From: Alphaproteobacteria bacterium
GTDB taxonomy: Bacteria > Pseudomonadota > Alphaproteobacteria > Sphingomonadales > Sphingomonadaceae
DNA: 13,548 bases
NCBI GenBank assembly: GCA_005882415.1
Contig: VBAE01000105.1
Span: forward strand, 2,707-16,254
Direction: 5' to 3'
The translations under genes were made by a program, and so were the position numbers. Shown here piece by piece: positions 1 to 7,399 of this stretch (the stretch's first letter is position 1; every line of letters starts with the position of its first letter). The notes below the pieces were generated by a model that made no database searches, had not been told where the DNA came from, and worked only from the letters and a program-made list of their open reading frames with translations.

Positions 1-2508
1 CCGTCGTTCAACTTCCCGCAGCCGTCGATCGCCGACGGCTCCGACGCGCTCCGCCCGGCCACGCTTCGCGGCCTCAGCCCGGACCAGACCCTGGTCCTGA
101 TCAACGGCAAGCGCCGCCACGTCTCGGCCCTGCTCAACATCAACGGCACGGTCGGCCGCGGCGCCGCCGCAGTCGACTTGAACCTGGTCCCGGGCCTCGC
201 GATCAGCCGCATCGAGGTTCTGCGCGACGGCGCCTCGTCGCAATACGGTTCCGACGCCATTGCCGGCGTGATCAACATCCAGTTGAAAAACGCCAATCAT
301 GGCGGCCGCGCCAGCGTGACCTATGGCAAGTATATCACCACCATCAACGACGTCGCCAACGTCACCGGACTTCAGCTGAACGGCGCCGGCCAGCCGCAGC
401 TCGATCCGACCGACAACCGCTACCTCCTCGCCAATTCCGACGGCGAGCGCGAGGCGCATGACGGCACTCAGATCACTTCGGGCGTCAATTTCGGAATCCC
501 GCTCGGCCCCAACGGCTATGTCAACCTGACCGGCGAATATCGCTATCGCGAGCAGACCAATCGCGCCGGCTTCGACCTTCGCCCGAACTATATCCGCCCC
601 GGCGCCGGCTTCGATCCGCGCGAGGCCGGCTTCGACCGCCTCGAATTCCGCTTCGGCGACCCCAAGACCCGCGACTATAACTTCTTCCTCAACGCCGGCC
701 TGGAAGTGGGCGGCGGCTGGGAACTCTACACCTTCGGTTCCTGGGGCCACCGCAATTCGGAGAGCGCGGCCAATTACCGCCAGGCGAACAACGCGGCCAA
801 CCGGGACTTCGGAGCGATCGCGCCGAACGTCACGCCGAACAACGGCAATTTCGTCGCTCTGACCCCGAACGGCTTCCTGCCGCTGATCGCCACGGTGCTG
901 AAGGACTATTCGGCGACCGGCGGGATCCGCGGCGAGCTCGGCGGCTGGAAGACCGACCTGTCGCTGAGCCACGGCCATAACAGCTTCGACTATCGGGTCG
1001 AGAACACGCTCAACACCTCGTTCGGGACGAACAGCCAGCATTCGTTCGACGCAGGCGGCCTCCGCTACGGGCAGACCGTCGCCAATCTCGACCTCGCCCA
1101 TGATTTCGCGGTCGGCTTCGAAAAGCCGCTGACCTTCGCGGTCGGCGCCGAATATCGCGCCGAGGATTTCCAGATCCGCCCGGGCGAGCTCCAATCCTAT
1201 GCGATCGGGCCGCTCTTCCGCCCAGCCGTCGCCACCACCGCCGCCAACTGCGCCACCCTGCAGGGCGTCTACAACGCGACCACCGGCATCTGCAGCTTCC
1301 CCGGCCGCGGCGCCGGCGCCGGCGCGCAGGGCTTCCCGGGCATTCCGGCGAACAGCGCCACCGACGCCGACCGCCACAGCTGGGCCGCCTATGCCGAGCT
1401 CGACGCCGATCCGCTTCCGGGCGTCACCACCACGCTCGCCGGCCGCTACGAGCATTTCTCCGACTTCGGCGACACCTGGAACGGCAAGTTCGCCGCCCGC
1501 TGGGAGCCGATCGACGGCTATGCGCTTCGCGGCTCGATCTCGAACGGCTTCCGCGCCCCCTCGCTTCAGCAGCAATTCTTCGCGACCACCTCGACCAACT
1601 TCATCGGCGGCCTGCCGGTGGACATCTCGACGGTGCCGGTGAACAGCCCGGTCGCCCAGGCTTTGGGCTCGAAGCCGCTCAAGCCGGAGAAGTCGCTGAA
1701 CCTCAGCTTCGGCGCCACCGCCAACCCGTTCCGCGGCTTCACCTTCACCGTCGATTTCTACCAGATCGAGATCGACGACCGGATCGTGCTGACCGAGAAT
1801 CTCGGCGCGGCCGGAAGCGGCACCGCAGCGCAGAATGCGGCGGTGAAGCTGATCCTCGACGCCAACGGCTTCCAGAGCGTCGGCGCCGCGCGCTTCTTCA
1901 TCAATGGCCTCGACACCACCACCAAGGGCGTCGACGTCGTCGCGACCTACCGTTTCCGCCCTGCGGGCTTCGGCAGTTGGAACCTCACCGCGGCCTATAA
2001 TTACAACAAGACCAAGATCGACCAGCGGCTCGACGCATTGGGGCCGCTCGCCCAGATCCCCGGCCTTGCCTTGTTCGGCCGGGTCGAGGGCATCCGCTTC
2101 ACCAACGGCCAGCCGCGCGACAAGATCGTGCTCAGCGCCGACGGCGATGTCGGCAATTTCGGGATCACCGCCCGCACCACCCGCTACGGCAAGGTGGTGT
2201 CGCCGGGTGCCGCCGCCCCGATCGCCGCTCCGACCAGCCTCACCGCTTACGGGCCGGACGACATCTTCCTCGGCGCGAAGTGGGTCACCGACCTCGAAGT
2301 CCGCTTCAAGGCCGGCGAGCACGCCCAGTTCGCGGTCGGCGCCAACAATCTGTTCGACGTCTATCCGGACCGTTCGCCCTTCGGCGCCCGCCCGACCTCG
2401 ATCGGCGGAGTCTATCCGGCCAACCAGGAATATATTCCTTACTCGATCTTCTCGCCCTTCGGCTTCAACGGCCGCTTCCTCTACGGCCGCCTGTCGGTCG
2501 ATTTTTAA
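1..2508 (+). CDS. TonB-dependent outer-membrane receptor, 5' end missing
   Basis: The frame is open from base 1 to the TAA at 2506-2508 (835 codons seen). The true start, signal peptide, TonB box and part of the plug lie upstream of the window. What remains of the plug shows LRGLSPDQTLVLINGKRRH (visible residues about 22-40) and IEVLRDGASSQYGSDAIAGV (about 71-90), both typical of TonB-receptor plugs. The rest alternates amphipathic strands and Asn/Gly-rich loops, as in a 22-strand barrel, and includes NNLFDVYPD near the end. The protein ends in Phe (LSVDF), the usual outer-membrane barrel C-terminus. A Cys pair near residues 417 and 429 could close an extracellular loop. The family takes up siderophores, cobalamin or glycans using TonB-ExbBD energy; the substrate cannot be told here. 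The TTG at 178 is not a start, because plug sequence continues upstream of it. Confidence 0.93.
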   Translation, partial: PSFNFPQPSIADGSDALRPATLRGLSPDQTLVLINGKRRHVSALLNINGTVGRGAAAVDLNLVPGLAISRIEVLRDGASSQYGSDAIAGVINIQLKNANHGGRASVTYGKYITTINDVANVTGLQLNGAGQPQLDPTDNRYLLANSDGEREAHDGTQITSGVNFGIPLGPNGYVNLTGEYRYREQTNRAGFDLRPNYIRPGAGFDPREAGFDRLEFRFGDPKTRDYNFFLNAGLEVGGGWELYTFGSWGHRNSESAANYRQANNAANRDFGAIAPNVTPNNGNFVALTPNGFLPLIATVLKDYSATGGIRGELGGWKTDLSLSHGHNSFDYRVENTLNTSFGTNSQHSFDAGGLRYGQTVANLDLAHDFAVGFEKPLTFAVGAEYRAEDFQIRPGELQSYAIGPLFRPAVATTAANCATLQGVYNATTGICSFPGRGAGAGAQGFPGIPANSATDADRHSWAAYAELDADPLPGVTTTLAGRYEHFSDFGDTWNGKFAARWEPIDGYALRGSISNGFRAPSLQQQFFATTSTNFIGGLPVDISTVPVNSPVAQALGSKPLKPEKSLNLSFGATANPFRGFTFTVDFYQIEIDDRIVLTENLGAAGSGTAAQNAAVKLILDANGFQSVGAARFFINGLDTTTKGVDVVATYRFRPAGFGSWNLTAAYNYNKTKIDQRLDALGPLAQIPGLALFGRVEGIRFTNGQPRDKIVLSADGDVGNFGITARTTRYGKVVSPGAAAPIAAPTSLTAYGPDDIFLGAKWVTDLEVRFKAGEHAQFAVGANNLFDVYPDRSPFGARPTSIGGVYPANQEYIPYSIFSPFGFNGRFLYGRLSVDF

Positions 2509-2516
2509 AGCCTATT

Positions 2517-2676
2517 CCTCCCCATCCGCAGGATGGGGAGGGGGACCCCGTGCAACGGGGTGGAGGGGTAGAAGGCGCGGAATCGGTGGTTCTCGCGAGA
2601 ACCTCTGACTCCCAGCCTTTTACCCCTCCACCACACTGCGTGTGGTCCCCCTCCCCGCCGCTTCGCGTCAGGGAGG
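2517..2676. repeat. Structured intergenic repeat, copy A (about 160 nt)
   Basis: An imperfect long palindrome begins 8 nt after the TonB-receptor stop. It opens with cctcccc and closes with gggagg. Inside lie a terminal hairpin (ccccatcc-gca-ggatgggg), a hairpin accccgt-gca-acggggt (2545-2561), a perfect 16-bp palindrome ggttctcgcgagaacc (2588-2603) and a hairpin accacac-tgc-gtgtggt (2630-2646). The arms ggaggggta (2562-2570) and tacccctcc (2621-2629) pair across the centre. Related copies lie at 9100-9262 and 10166-10327. The remaining sequence, 2677-2777, leads into the pilus-type operon and shows no convincing promoter by eye. Confidence 0.88.
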
Positions 2677-2777
2677 ACTGGAATAATCGTCCTAAACCAA
2701 TCGGTAACCATCGCCGCTAACGTCCCCTTCAACACGTCCGTCTACTGCCGAAGGCCTGTGGCTGGACATGAGGTCCG

Positions 2778-4013
2778 ATGGGGTACCGATCGATGCGGGC
2801 GTTCAACTGGCTGAAGCGGCTTCATAGGGACGAGCGCGGGAACGCGCTGATCATCGGCGCGGCGGCCCTGCCGCTGCTGCTCGGCTCCGCGGCCTTCGCC
2901 GTCGACACCATCCAGATCACGCTGATGAAGCGCCAGCTCCAGCGCGGCGCCGACTCGGCCGCGCTCGCCGGCGCCTTCGCAATGTCGCAGGGGGTCGACC
3001 CGCACCGGGCGGTCCATAGCGATCTCGACCAGAATTACTTCCCGGCGCTCACCCAGGAAGAGACGGTCGACTACAGCCCGCGCCTCGGCTTCCAGAAGGT
3101 GGTCCGGGTTCAGATGTATTCCGACCAGACCCTGCCCTTCATGTCGGTCTTCACCAGCTCGCCTTCGCGGATCACCGCGGATGCGACCGCGGCGGTGATC
3201 AGCGCCGGCCGCTTCTGCGTCCTCTCGCTTTACGACGGCACCGATCCGGGAATCGACATCAGCGGCAATGCGACTCTCGATCTCGGCTGCGGAATGGCGA
3301 CCAACTCGCACGGCACCGACAGCTTCCAGGCCGGCGGCAGCCTGACCTTGAACGCCTCCCCGATCATGTCGGTAGGCGGCCTCGACGGCGCCAAGAACAA
3401 GTTCGGCACCTCTACGCTTCAGCCTTATTCGGCCAAGCAGCAGGATCCCTTCGCTTCGGTGCCCGATCCGCCTCCCCAGACCTGCACCAACGATCTCTCG
3501 ATCAAGCCGAACGATCCGGACACCCCGCTGACCCCGGGCTGCTACAAGTCGATGGATATCTCCGGCACGGCGAACCTGGCGCCCGGCACCTATTATATCA
3601 ATGGCGGCGATCTGAGCTTCGGCGCCCAGGCCAAGGTCACCGGCACCGGAGTCACCTTCGTGATGACCGGCACCAACGGCAAGGCCGGCGATCTCAAGAT
3701 GAATGGCCAGGCGGATCTCAACCTGACGTCGCCGACCAGCGGCGACTATAACGGCATGATCTTCTATCGCGACCGCCGCGCCGACAACATCCAGATCAAG
3801 ATCAACGGCGGTTCCGGAATGCACATCGACGGCGCGATGTATTTCCCGAGTTCGGACCTCTGGTTCAACGGCGGGTCCGACATGGTGGTGAGTTGCTTGA
3901 GGATGGTCGGCCAGAAGCTGACCTTCCGCGGCAACACCAATCTCACCAACCAATGCCCGGCCGGGTCGCCCAACGCCGGCTTCGAGCTCTCCTTCGTTCG
4001 GCTGGTGGGGTGA
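2778..4013 (+). CDS. TadG-like pilus assembly protein (Tad N-terminal domain)
   Basis: This 411-residue protein has a basic N-terminus followed by DERGNALIIGAAALPLLLGS (residues 18-37), one membrane span to about residue 42, and then KRQLQRGADSAALAGA. That is the signature of the Tad/TadG-like N-terminal domain found in Flp/Tad pilus clusters. Unlike its two neighbours it has no Glu at +5 after the Gly, so it need not be cut by a TadV-type peptidase. The periplasmic part (about 150-411) is rich in Gly, Asn and short strand-turn repeats and looks like a beta-helix; no vWA domain motif was seen. Cys residues near 153, 176, 236, 254, 374 and 393 may pair. The start could instead be the ATG at 2793, giving MRAFNWLKRLH. 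Its stop overlaps the next gene (TGATG). Role in pilus assembly is inferred from the family. Confidence 0.82.
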   Translation: MGYRSMRAFNWLKRLHRDERGNALIIGAAALPLLLGSAAFAVDTIQITLMKRQLQRGADSAALAGAFAMSQGVDPHRAVHSDLDQNYFPALTQEETVDYSPRLGFQKVVRVQMYSDQTLPFMSVFTSSPSRITADATAAVISAGRFCVLSLYDGTDPGIDISGNATLDLGCGMATNSHGTDSFQAGGSLTLNASPIMSVGGLDGAKNKFGTSTLQPYSAKQQDPFASVPDPPPQTCTNDLSIKPNDPDTPLTPGCYKSMDISGTANLAPGTYYINGGDLSFGAQAKVTGTGVTFVMTGTNGKAGDLKMNGQADLNLTSPTSGDYNGMIFYRDRRADNIQIKINGGSGMHIDGAMYFPSSDLWFNGGSDMVVSCLRMVGQKLTFRGNTNLTNQCPAGSPNAGFELSFVRLVG

Positions 4014-4474
4014 TGGCGATGCGGCTCTCCCTTCCGAGATTGCGCAGGCTCGCCGACGACGAAAGCGGCACCAGCGTGATTGAATTCGCGCTGATGCTGC
4101 CCGTGCTCAGCCTGCTGGTCGCCGGCGTGATCGACCTGAGCGAGGGCCTGGCCGACCGCTTCGCCCTTCAGCAGGCGGTCAACCGCGGGCTCGAGATCGT
4201 CCAGTCGAAACCGCTCTCGACCGGCGCCGACCGCAAGACGATCAGCTACACCTTCGCCAAGACCGAAGCGGAGCGCGCGGCGCCCGGCTCGGTGGTGACG
4301 ATCGAGACCTGGCTCGAGTGCAACGGCGCCGTTCAGGGCGACTTCTACGGCACCTGCCCCGACCACCAGGACACTGCGCGCTACCTGCGCCTCAGGGCGC
4401 GCAAGAACTACACCGGATCGATGTTCCTCGGAACCGTTCCGATGTCTGCGACAGGAGCGATGAGGGTCCAATGA
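4013..4474 (+). CDS. TadE-like pseudopilin 1
   Basis: This 153-residue protein has the TadE signature: a basic leader, then DDESG followed by TSVIEFALMLPVLSLLVAGV (about residues 20-39). Cleavage after Gly19 by a Tad prepilin peptidase would leave Glu at +5, as in known TadE/TadF pseudopilins. One N-terminal membrane helix is followed by a periplasmic domain of about 110 residues with two Cys (in WLECNGA and GTCPDHQ). The ATG at 4013 overlaps the previous stop in a TGATG junction, which suggests translational coupling. The ATG at 4019 lies 8 nt after a GGGG run and is an equally plausible start. The reading frame is also open upstream of 4013, but that stretch lies inside the TadG-like gene and lacks family sequence. 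The gene overlaps the next one by ATGA. Confidence 0.83.
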   Translation: MAMRLSLPRLRRLADDESGTSVIEFALMLPVLSLLVAGVIDLSEGLADRFALQQAVNRGLEIVQSKPLSTGADRKTISYTFAKTEAERAAPGSVVTIETWLECNGAVQGDFYGTCPDHQDTARYLRLRARKNYTGSMFLGTVPMSATGAMRVQ

Positions 4475-5289
4475 TCGCCAGGCTTCCCTTCCTCCGCCGC
4501 GACGAGCGCGGCATTGGCACCGTCGAGTTCGCCCTCGTCGCGCCGGGCCTCCTCGGCCTGATCGTCGGCATCTCGCAATTGGGCGTGCTGTTCTACGCCA
4601 ATGCGGATCTGAGCAACGCCGTCGCCGCCGGCGCCCGCGCGGCCTCCGTCTACCCGAGGCCGAGCGACGCCGCGATCATCCAGCGCATCAACGACAAGGT
4701 CACCGGCCTCGAGGCGGAGCATATCACCGCGCCCCAGATCACCCACGGGACCGACGCGAGCGGCCACAATTTCATCACGATCACGATGAGCTATGCGGTC
4801 CCGCTCGATTTCATCTTCTTCCAGACTCCGCCAGTCAGGCTCTCGGAGACGCGGGTCGTCTACGTTCAGTCCACCGACGCGAGCGGCGTCGAGGAGTCGT
4901 CGACTCCTCAGGCGAGCTCGACCAGCGCCTCCACCAGCAGCACCAGCAGCGGGACGACGAGCGCGAGCACCAGTGCCAGCACGACGACCAGCGCCAGCAC
5001 AACCGGCGGATGGGGCACGACGAGCACGACCAGCTCGGGGACGACGACCACGACGAGCGCCAGCAGCACCGGCAACAATGCCAGCAGCGGCAATGCGAGC
5101 AGTGCCAGCAGTACCAGCACCACCAGCGCCAGCACGAGCAGCACCAGCACGAGCACCACCAGCGCTTCGAGCTCGGGCACGACCACGACGACGAGCGCGA
5201 GCAGCAGCGGCAACAATGCGAGCAGCAGCGGCAACAATGCCAGCAGCGGCGGCACGCACGGCCCCTGCAACAGCAAGAAGAATTGCTGA
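4471..5289 (+). CDS. TadE-like pseudopilin 2 with long Ser/Thr-rich, Cys-terminated tail
   Basis: This 272-residue protein starts at the ATG that overlaps the preceding stop (ATGA), with GAGGG 4 nt upstream. DERG followed by IGTVEFALVAPGLLGLIVGI (residues 15-34) gives a TadE-type cleavage site with Glu at +5 and one membrane helix. A normal TadE globular part follows to about residue 142. The remainder, about 130 residues, is almost wholly Ser, Thr, Ala, Gly and Asn, with blocks such as SSGTTTTTSAS and GNNASS, and ends in HGPCNSKKNC. TadE proteins are usually about 130-200 residues, so the tail is an addition. It may be an O-glycosylated, extended surface or periplasmic segment, with the terminal Cys pair for cross-linking or capping; this is inference. 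No LPXTG-like or PEP-CTERM-like sorting signal is visible. Confidence 0.82.
   Translation: MIARLPFLRRDERGIGTVEFALVAPGLLGLIVGISQLGVLFYANADLSNAVAAGARAASVYPRPSDAAIIQRINDKVTGLEAEHITAPQITHGTDASGHNFITITMSYAVPLDFIFFQTPPVRLSETRVVYVQSTDASGVEESSTPQASSTSASTSSTSSGTTSASTSASTTTSASTTGGWGTTSTTSSGTTTTTSASSTGNNASSGNASSASSTSTTSASTSSTSTSTTSASSSGTTTTTSASSSGNNASSSGNNASSGGTHGPCNSKKNC
4900..5268 (+). repeat. Low-complexity, internally duplicated DNA encoding the Ser/Thr tail
   Basis: The coding DNA is built from AGC/ACG/GCC-type codons in short repeats. A module of roughly 60 nt that begins agctcggg recurs at 5032 and 5170, a spacing of 138 nt (46 codons), so the copies stay in frame. A 21-nt unit agcagcagcggcaacaatgc(g) is repeated directly at 5200-5220 and 5221-5240. 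The pattern fits growth and shrinkage by slippage or unequal recombination. It also produces long spurious open frames on the opposite strand and in other frames. Confidence 0.8.
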
Positions 5290-5314
5290 GGCCGAACATC
5301 GGTTGAAGGACGGG

Positions 5315-5348
5315 GAAGGGGCGCCGCCAGGGGCCCCTTCTTCGTTTC
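5315..5348 (+). terminator. Intrinsic terminator of the TadG/TadE operon
   Basis: A perfect 8-bp stem, gaaggggc (5315-5322) pairing with gccccttc (5333-5340) over a 10-nt loop, is followed by the T-rich stretch ttcgttt. It lies 25 nt past the operon's last stop codon. The T-tract is interrupted, so strength is uncertain. Confidence 0.7.
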
Positions 5349-5462
5349 GGCCCCACACTTTCCCCGACTCCCGTTGCGGAGCCGAAAAGGCTATAGGCCG
5401 AGTCGTTCGCGGCGGAGGCGGACACCCCTTTAATTGCCGGGAAAGTCACCTATATAGCTGAT

Positions 5463-6092
5463 ATGCAACAATTAATCCGTTTCGCGGCGCTTGCGCTGGC
5501 GGCCTTGTTTGCGTCTCCTTCCATCGCCGCTTCGCTGCCCGAGGGGCAGTCGAAGGCCGATTATCTCGCCTGGCTGGCCAAGGATCCGGGCGCCCGGGCC
5601 GAGGTCCTGTCGTTCAAATCCTATCTCGGCGCCGCCGGGGTCGATGAGGTCGTTCCGACCTGGCAGCTGGTCCGCACCGCAAGCATGTGGCGCGAATGCT
5701 CCGGCCCCCGCTTCGAGGTCGCGCCGATGACGGAATGGACCCACATCGCGGGCACGCTCAAATTCGTCAAAGAGCATGTCGAGCCGGTGATCGGCGCTGT
5801 CGAGGCGGTCTCGGGCTTCCGCGACGAGGCGCTCAACCATTGCTCGGGCGGCGCGAAGGAAAGCGCCCACCGCCACTTCTTCGCATTGGATCTGATGCCG
5901 CTCGGCGACATCTCGCGGCCCGGCCTGATGCGTTCGATATGCAAGATCCACGACTTGCGGGGCGAGGAGGACCATATCGGCCTCGGCTTCTACACCGGCA
6001 CCCGTTTCCACGTGGACTCGAAAGGCTTCCGCCGCTGGGGCGCCGACGGCAAGGGCGCGACCAGCCCCTGCAACACGGGGATTTTCGCTTAG
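5463..6092 (+). CDS. Secreted M15-type zinc peptidase (D-Ala-D-Ala carboxypeptidase-like)
   Basis: This 209-residue protein has a signal peptide with a hydrophobic core (ALALAALFASP) and probable cleavage after SIA near residue 22. The M15 zinc-site motif SAHRHFFALD (residues 134-143) supplies His136 and Asp143. FHVDSKGFRRWG (182-193) supplies the third ligand, His183, in the usual HVD context before the RRWG end of Peptidase_M15_3-type proteins. Relatives cut peptide cross-links or stem peptides in peptidoglycan, so a periplasmic murein-trimming role is likely. Four mature-part Cys (79, 127, 160, 203) suggest disulfides. It lies just after the TadE operon but behind a terminator, so it is probably transcribed separately. 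No strong Shine-Dalgarno is seen; a TATATA at 5451-5456 lies just before the ATG. Substrate specificity is unknown. Confidence 0.85.
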   Translation: MQQLIRFAALALAALFASPSIAASLPEGQSKADYLAWLAKDPGARAEVLSFKSYLGAAGVDEVVPTWQLVRTASMWRECSGPRFEVAPMTEWTHIAGTLKFVKEHVEPVIGAVEAVSGFRDEALNHCSGGAKESAHRHFFALDLMPLGDISRPGLMRSICKIHDLRGEEDHIGLGFYTGTRFHVDSKGFRRWGADGKGATSPCNTGIFA

Positions 6093-6093
6093 T

Positions 6094-6116
6094 CGGCCCC
6101 ATCGGGGATGGGGCCG
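6094..6116 (+). terminator. Perfect hairpin after the M15 peptidase gene, possible terminator
   Basis: cggccccatc (6094-6103) pairs perfectly with gatggggccg (6107-6116) around a 3-nt loop, directly after the TAG at 6090-6092. No T-run follows, so it may act as a 3'-end stabiliser or a weak terminator rather than a classical intrinsic terminator. Confidence 0.55.
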
Positions 6117-6152
6117 GGGAGGGCGGCGCTAAAACCCGGTCTCCGAACCCCC

Positions 6153-6248
6153 CGTCATTCCGGGCTCGACCCGGAATCCATGAACACAGGTCTGCGCGAG
6201 CTGGATACGAACCGTGTTCATGGATGCCGGATCAAGTCCGGCATGACG
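6153..6248. repeat. 96-nt palindromic REP-like element, copy 1
   Basis: The outer 35-nt arms, cgtcattccgggctcgaccc... on the left and ...ggcatgacg on the right, are inverted repeats with about 5 mismatches, separated by about 26 nt. Each arm also holds its own small hairpin (ccggg-ctcga-cccgg and ccgga-tcaag-tccgg). It is followed by aatttggcacgggcgtcctc, which is repeated after copy 2. Similar gtcattccgg/ccggcatgac palindromes are familiar intergenic repeats in alphaproteobacteria. It carries no plausible gene. Confidence 0.9.
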
Positions 6249-6278
6249 AATTTGGCACGGGCGTCCTCGCCTCTCGCC

Positions 6279-6374
6279 CGTCATTCCGGGCTTGACCCGG
6301 AATCCATGAACACAGGTCGGTGAGGACCTGACACGAACCGTGTTCATGGATGCCGGATCAAGTCCGGCATGACG
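6279..6374. repeat. 96-nt palindromic REP-like element, copy 2 (tandem with copy 1)
   Basis: This copy has the same length and plan as copy 1 and starts exactly 126 nt later. The flank aatttggcacgggcgtcctc follows both copies, so element plus about 30 nt of flank was duplicated as one 126-nt unit. The next occurrence of cgtcatt, at 6404, overlaps the 3' end of the methyltransferase gene. The 313-nt gap 6093-6405 is explained by the hairpin at 6094-6116 and these two repeats. Confidence 0.9.
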
Positions 6375-6405
6375 AATTTGGCACGGGCGTCCTCGCCTCC
6401 CCTCG

Positions 6406-7332
6406 TCATTGCGACCGAAGCTTCTCGATCACCGCGCCGACCGCCACGATCCGCTCCACTCCGGCATAAGGCGGCTTGTCGAGCTCCTCGCCGAACACGT
6501 CGGGATCGATCTCCGAATAGCGCAGGCCGCAGCCGAGCGCCGGAAGCCCCGCTTCCAGCTGGGCCCTGACCCGATCCTCGCCGCCGACGATCGCCACGCC
6601 GGTGTAGAGCAGCATCCGCCCGCCGGGCGCGAGACGGCGGGCGCCTTCGAACGCCCATTCCAGCGACAGGCCCGAGCCGATCGCGCCGCCGCCGTCGCGA
6701 TAGCTCCGCCCCGCGTCGTCGTCCGCGATATAAGGCGGGTTGGCGACGATCAGCTCCGGAGCGCCCGCCGCGGCCGGGACGCCGCTCCCCTCGATCAGCT
6801 CCACCGCGACTCCCGCGGCGGCGGCATTGACCGCCGCGAGGCTGAGCGCCGCCGGATTGACGTCGCTGAGCATCACCCTCGCGCCCGGCGCGAGCGCCGC
6901 GGCGGTCAGCCCGCCGGCGCCGGTCCCGCAGCCGATGTCGAGGATGGATCGAGGCGCCGGCCGCCCTTCGAGCTCCGCCTCGATGAACCGCGCGAACCGG
7001 TAGGTGTCGGGGCCGAAGAACACCGCATGCTCATCGTCCGTCGGATAGGAGGAGTGGAGGAACAGCTGAGCCTCGAGGCTCGCCACCCGGTAGCGGCTGC
7101 GCACCAGCCCGTCCCCGGCCTCCTCGACGCCGCCCGCAAGCAGCTCAGCGGGCAGGCTCTCCGGCTGGAAGGGCCGGTTCCAGCCGAACACGTCGCGAAG
7201 GTCGCCCCGCTCCGGATCGCCCGGCCTCGCCAGGACGCGGCGGTGCGTCTCCGGAGTCACCGCGACGAAGCGGTAATCGAGCGCCTTGAGGGTGCGAAGG
7301 AGGCGGAGCAGGGCGGGATCGGGAGGGGTCAT
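6406..7332 (-). CDS. Class I SAM-dependent methyltransferase with NPPY motif
   Basis: This 308-residue protein has a central Rossmann-type methyltransferase domain. LDIGCGTG (residues 131-138) is the SAM-binding motif I, SDVNPAAL (156-163) carries the acidic ribose-binding residue, and VANPPYI (196-202) is the (D/N)PPY motif of enzymes that methylate planar amide or amino nitrogens, such as HemK/PrmC and DNA or rRNA N-methyltransferases. The N-terminal 110 residues form a separate region (GDLRDVFGWNRPFQPESLP) that I do not recognise. HemK/PrmC is similar in length but has a different N-terminal part, so a protein or RNA N-methyltransferase is the safest call. Start ATG at 7332 has a G-rich stretch (GGGGGCGA) just upstream. 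It lies between REP-like repeats on both sides and appears monocistronic. Confidence 0.82.
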   Translation of the reverse strand: MTPPDPALLRLLRTLKALDYRFVAVTPETHRRVLARPGDPERGDLRDVFGWNRPFQPESLPAELLAGGVEEAGDGLVRSRYRVASLEAQLFLHSSYPTDDEHAVFFGPDTYRFARFIEAELEGRPAPRSILDIGCGTGAGGLTAAALAPGARVMLSDVNPAALSLAAVNAAAAGVAVELIEGSGVPAAAGAPELIVANPPYIADDDAGRSYRDGGGAIGSGLSLEWAFEGARRLAPGGRMLLYTGVAIVGGEDRVRAQLEAGLPALGCGLRYSEIDPDVFGEELDKPPYAGVERIVAVGAVIEKLRSQ

Positions 7333-7399
7333 TCGCCCCCATGGCCCGAAACCCGCCCCGCGTCACTATTGCGCCGCATGACCGGAGTCGCCTCTCCCC

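Noticed and set aside
178..2508. TonB-dependent receptor beginning at the TTG at 178
   Set aside because: Plug-domain sequence (LRGLSPDQTLVLINGKRRH) is in frame upstream of 178, so the gene starts before the window.
2742..3953. 403-codon open frame on the minus strand opposite the TadG-like gene
   Set aside because: It is antisense to a recognisable gene, His/Arg/Ala/Glu-rich with no domain, and typical of open frames caused by high GC at third codon positions.
4408..5449. Long minus-strand and alternate-frame open frames across the Ser/Thr tail, including Ala/Arg-, Leu/Val- and Cys/Trp-rich products
   Set aside because: They are shadows of the AGC/ACG repeat coding for the tail of the TadE-like protein; none has a start context or domain.
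6108..6347. Small open frames spanning the REP-like repeats
   Set aside because: They are made of the repeat itself and occur on both strands; no ribosome binding site or conserved protein is evident.
6153..6403. CRISPR-like array at the repeated palindromes
   Set aside because: There are only two adjacent units of 126 nt with identical intervening flanks, no variable spacers and no cas genes.
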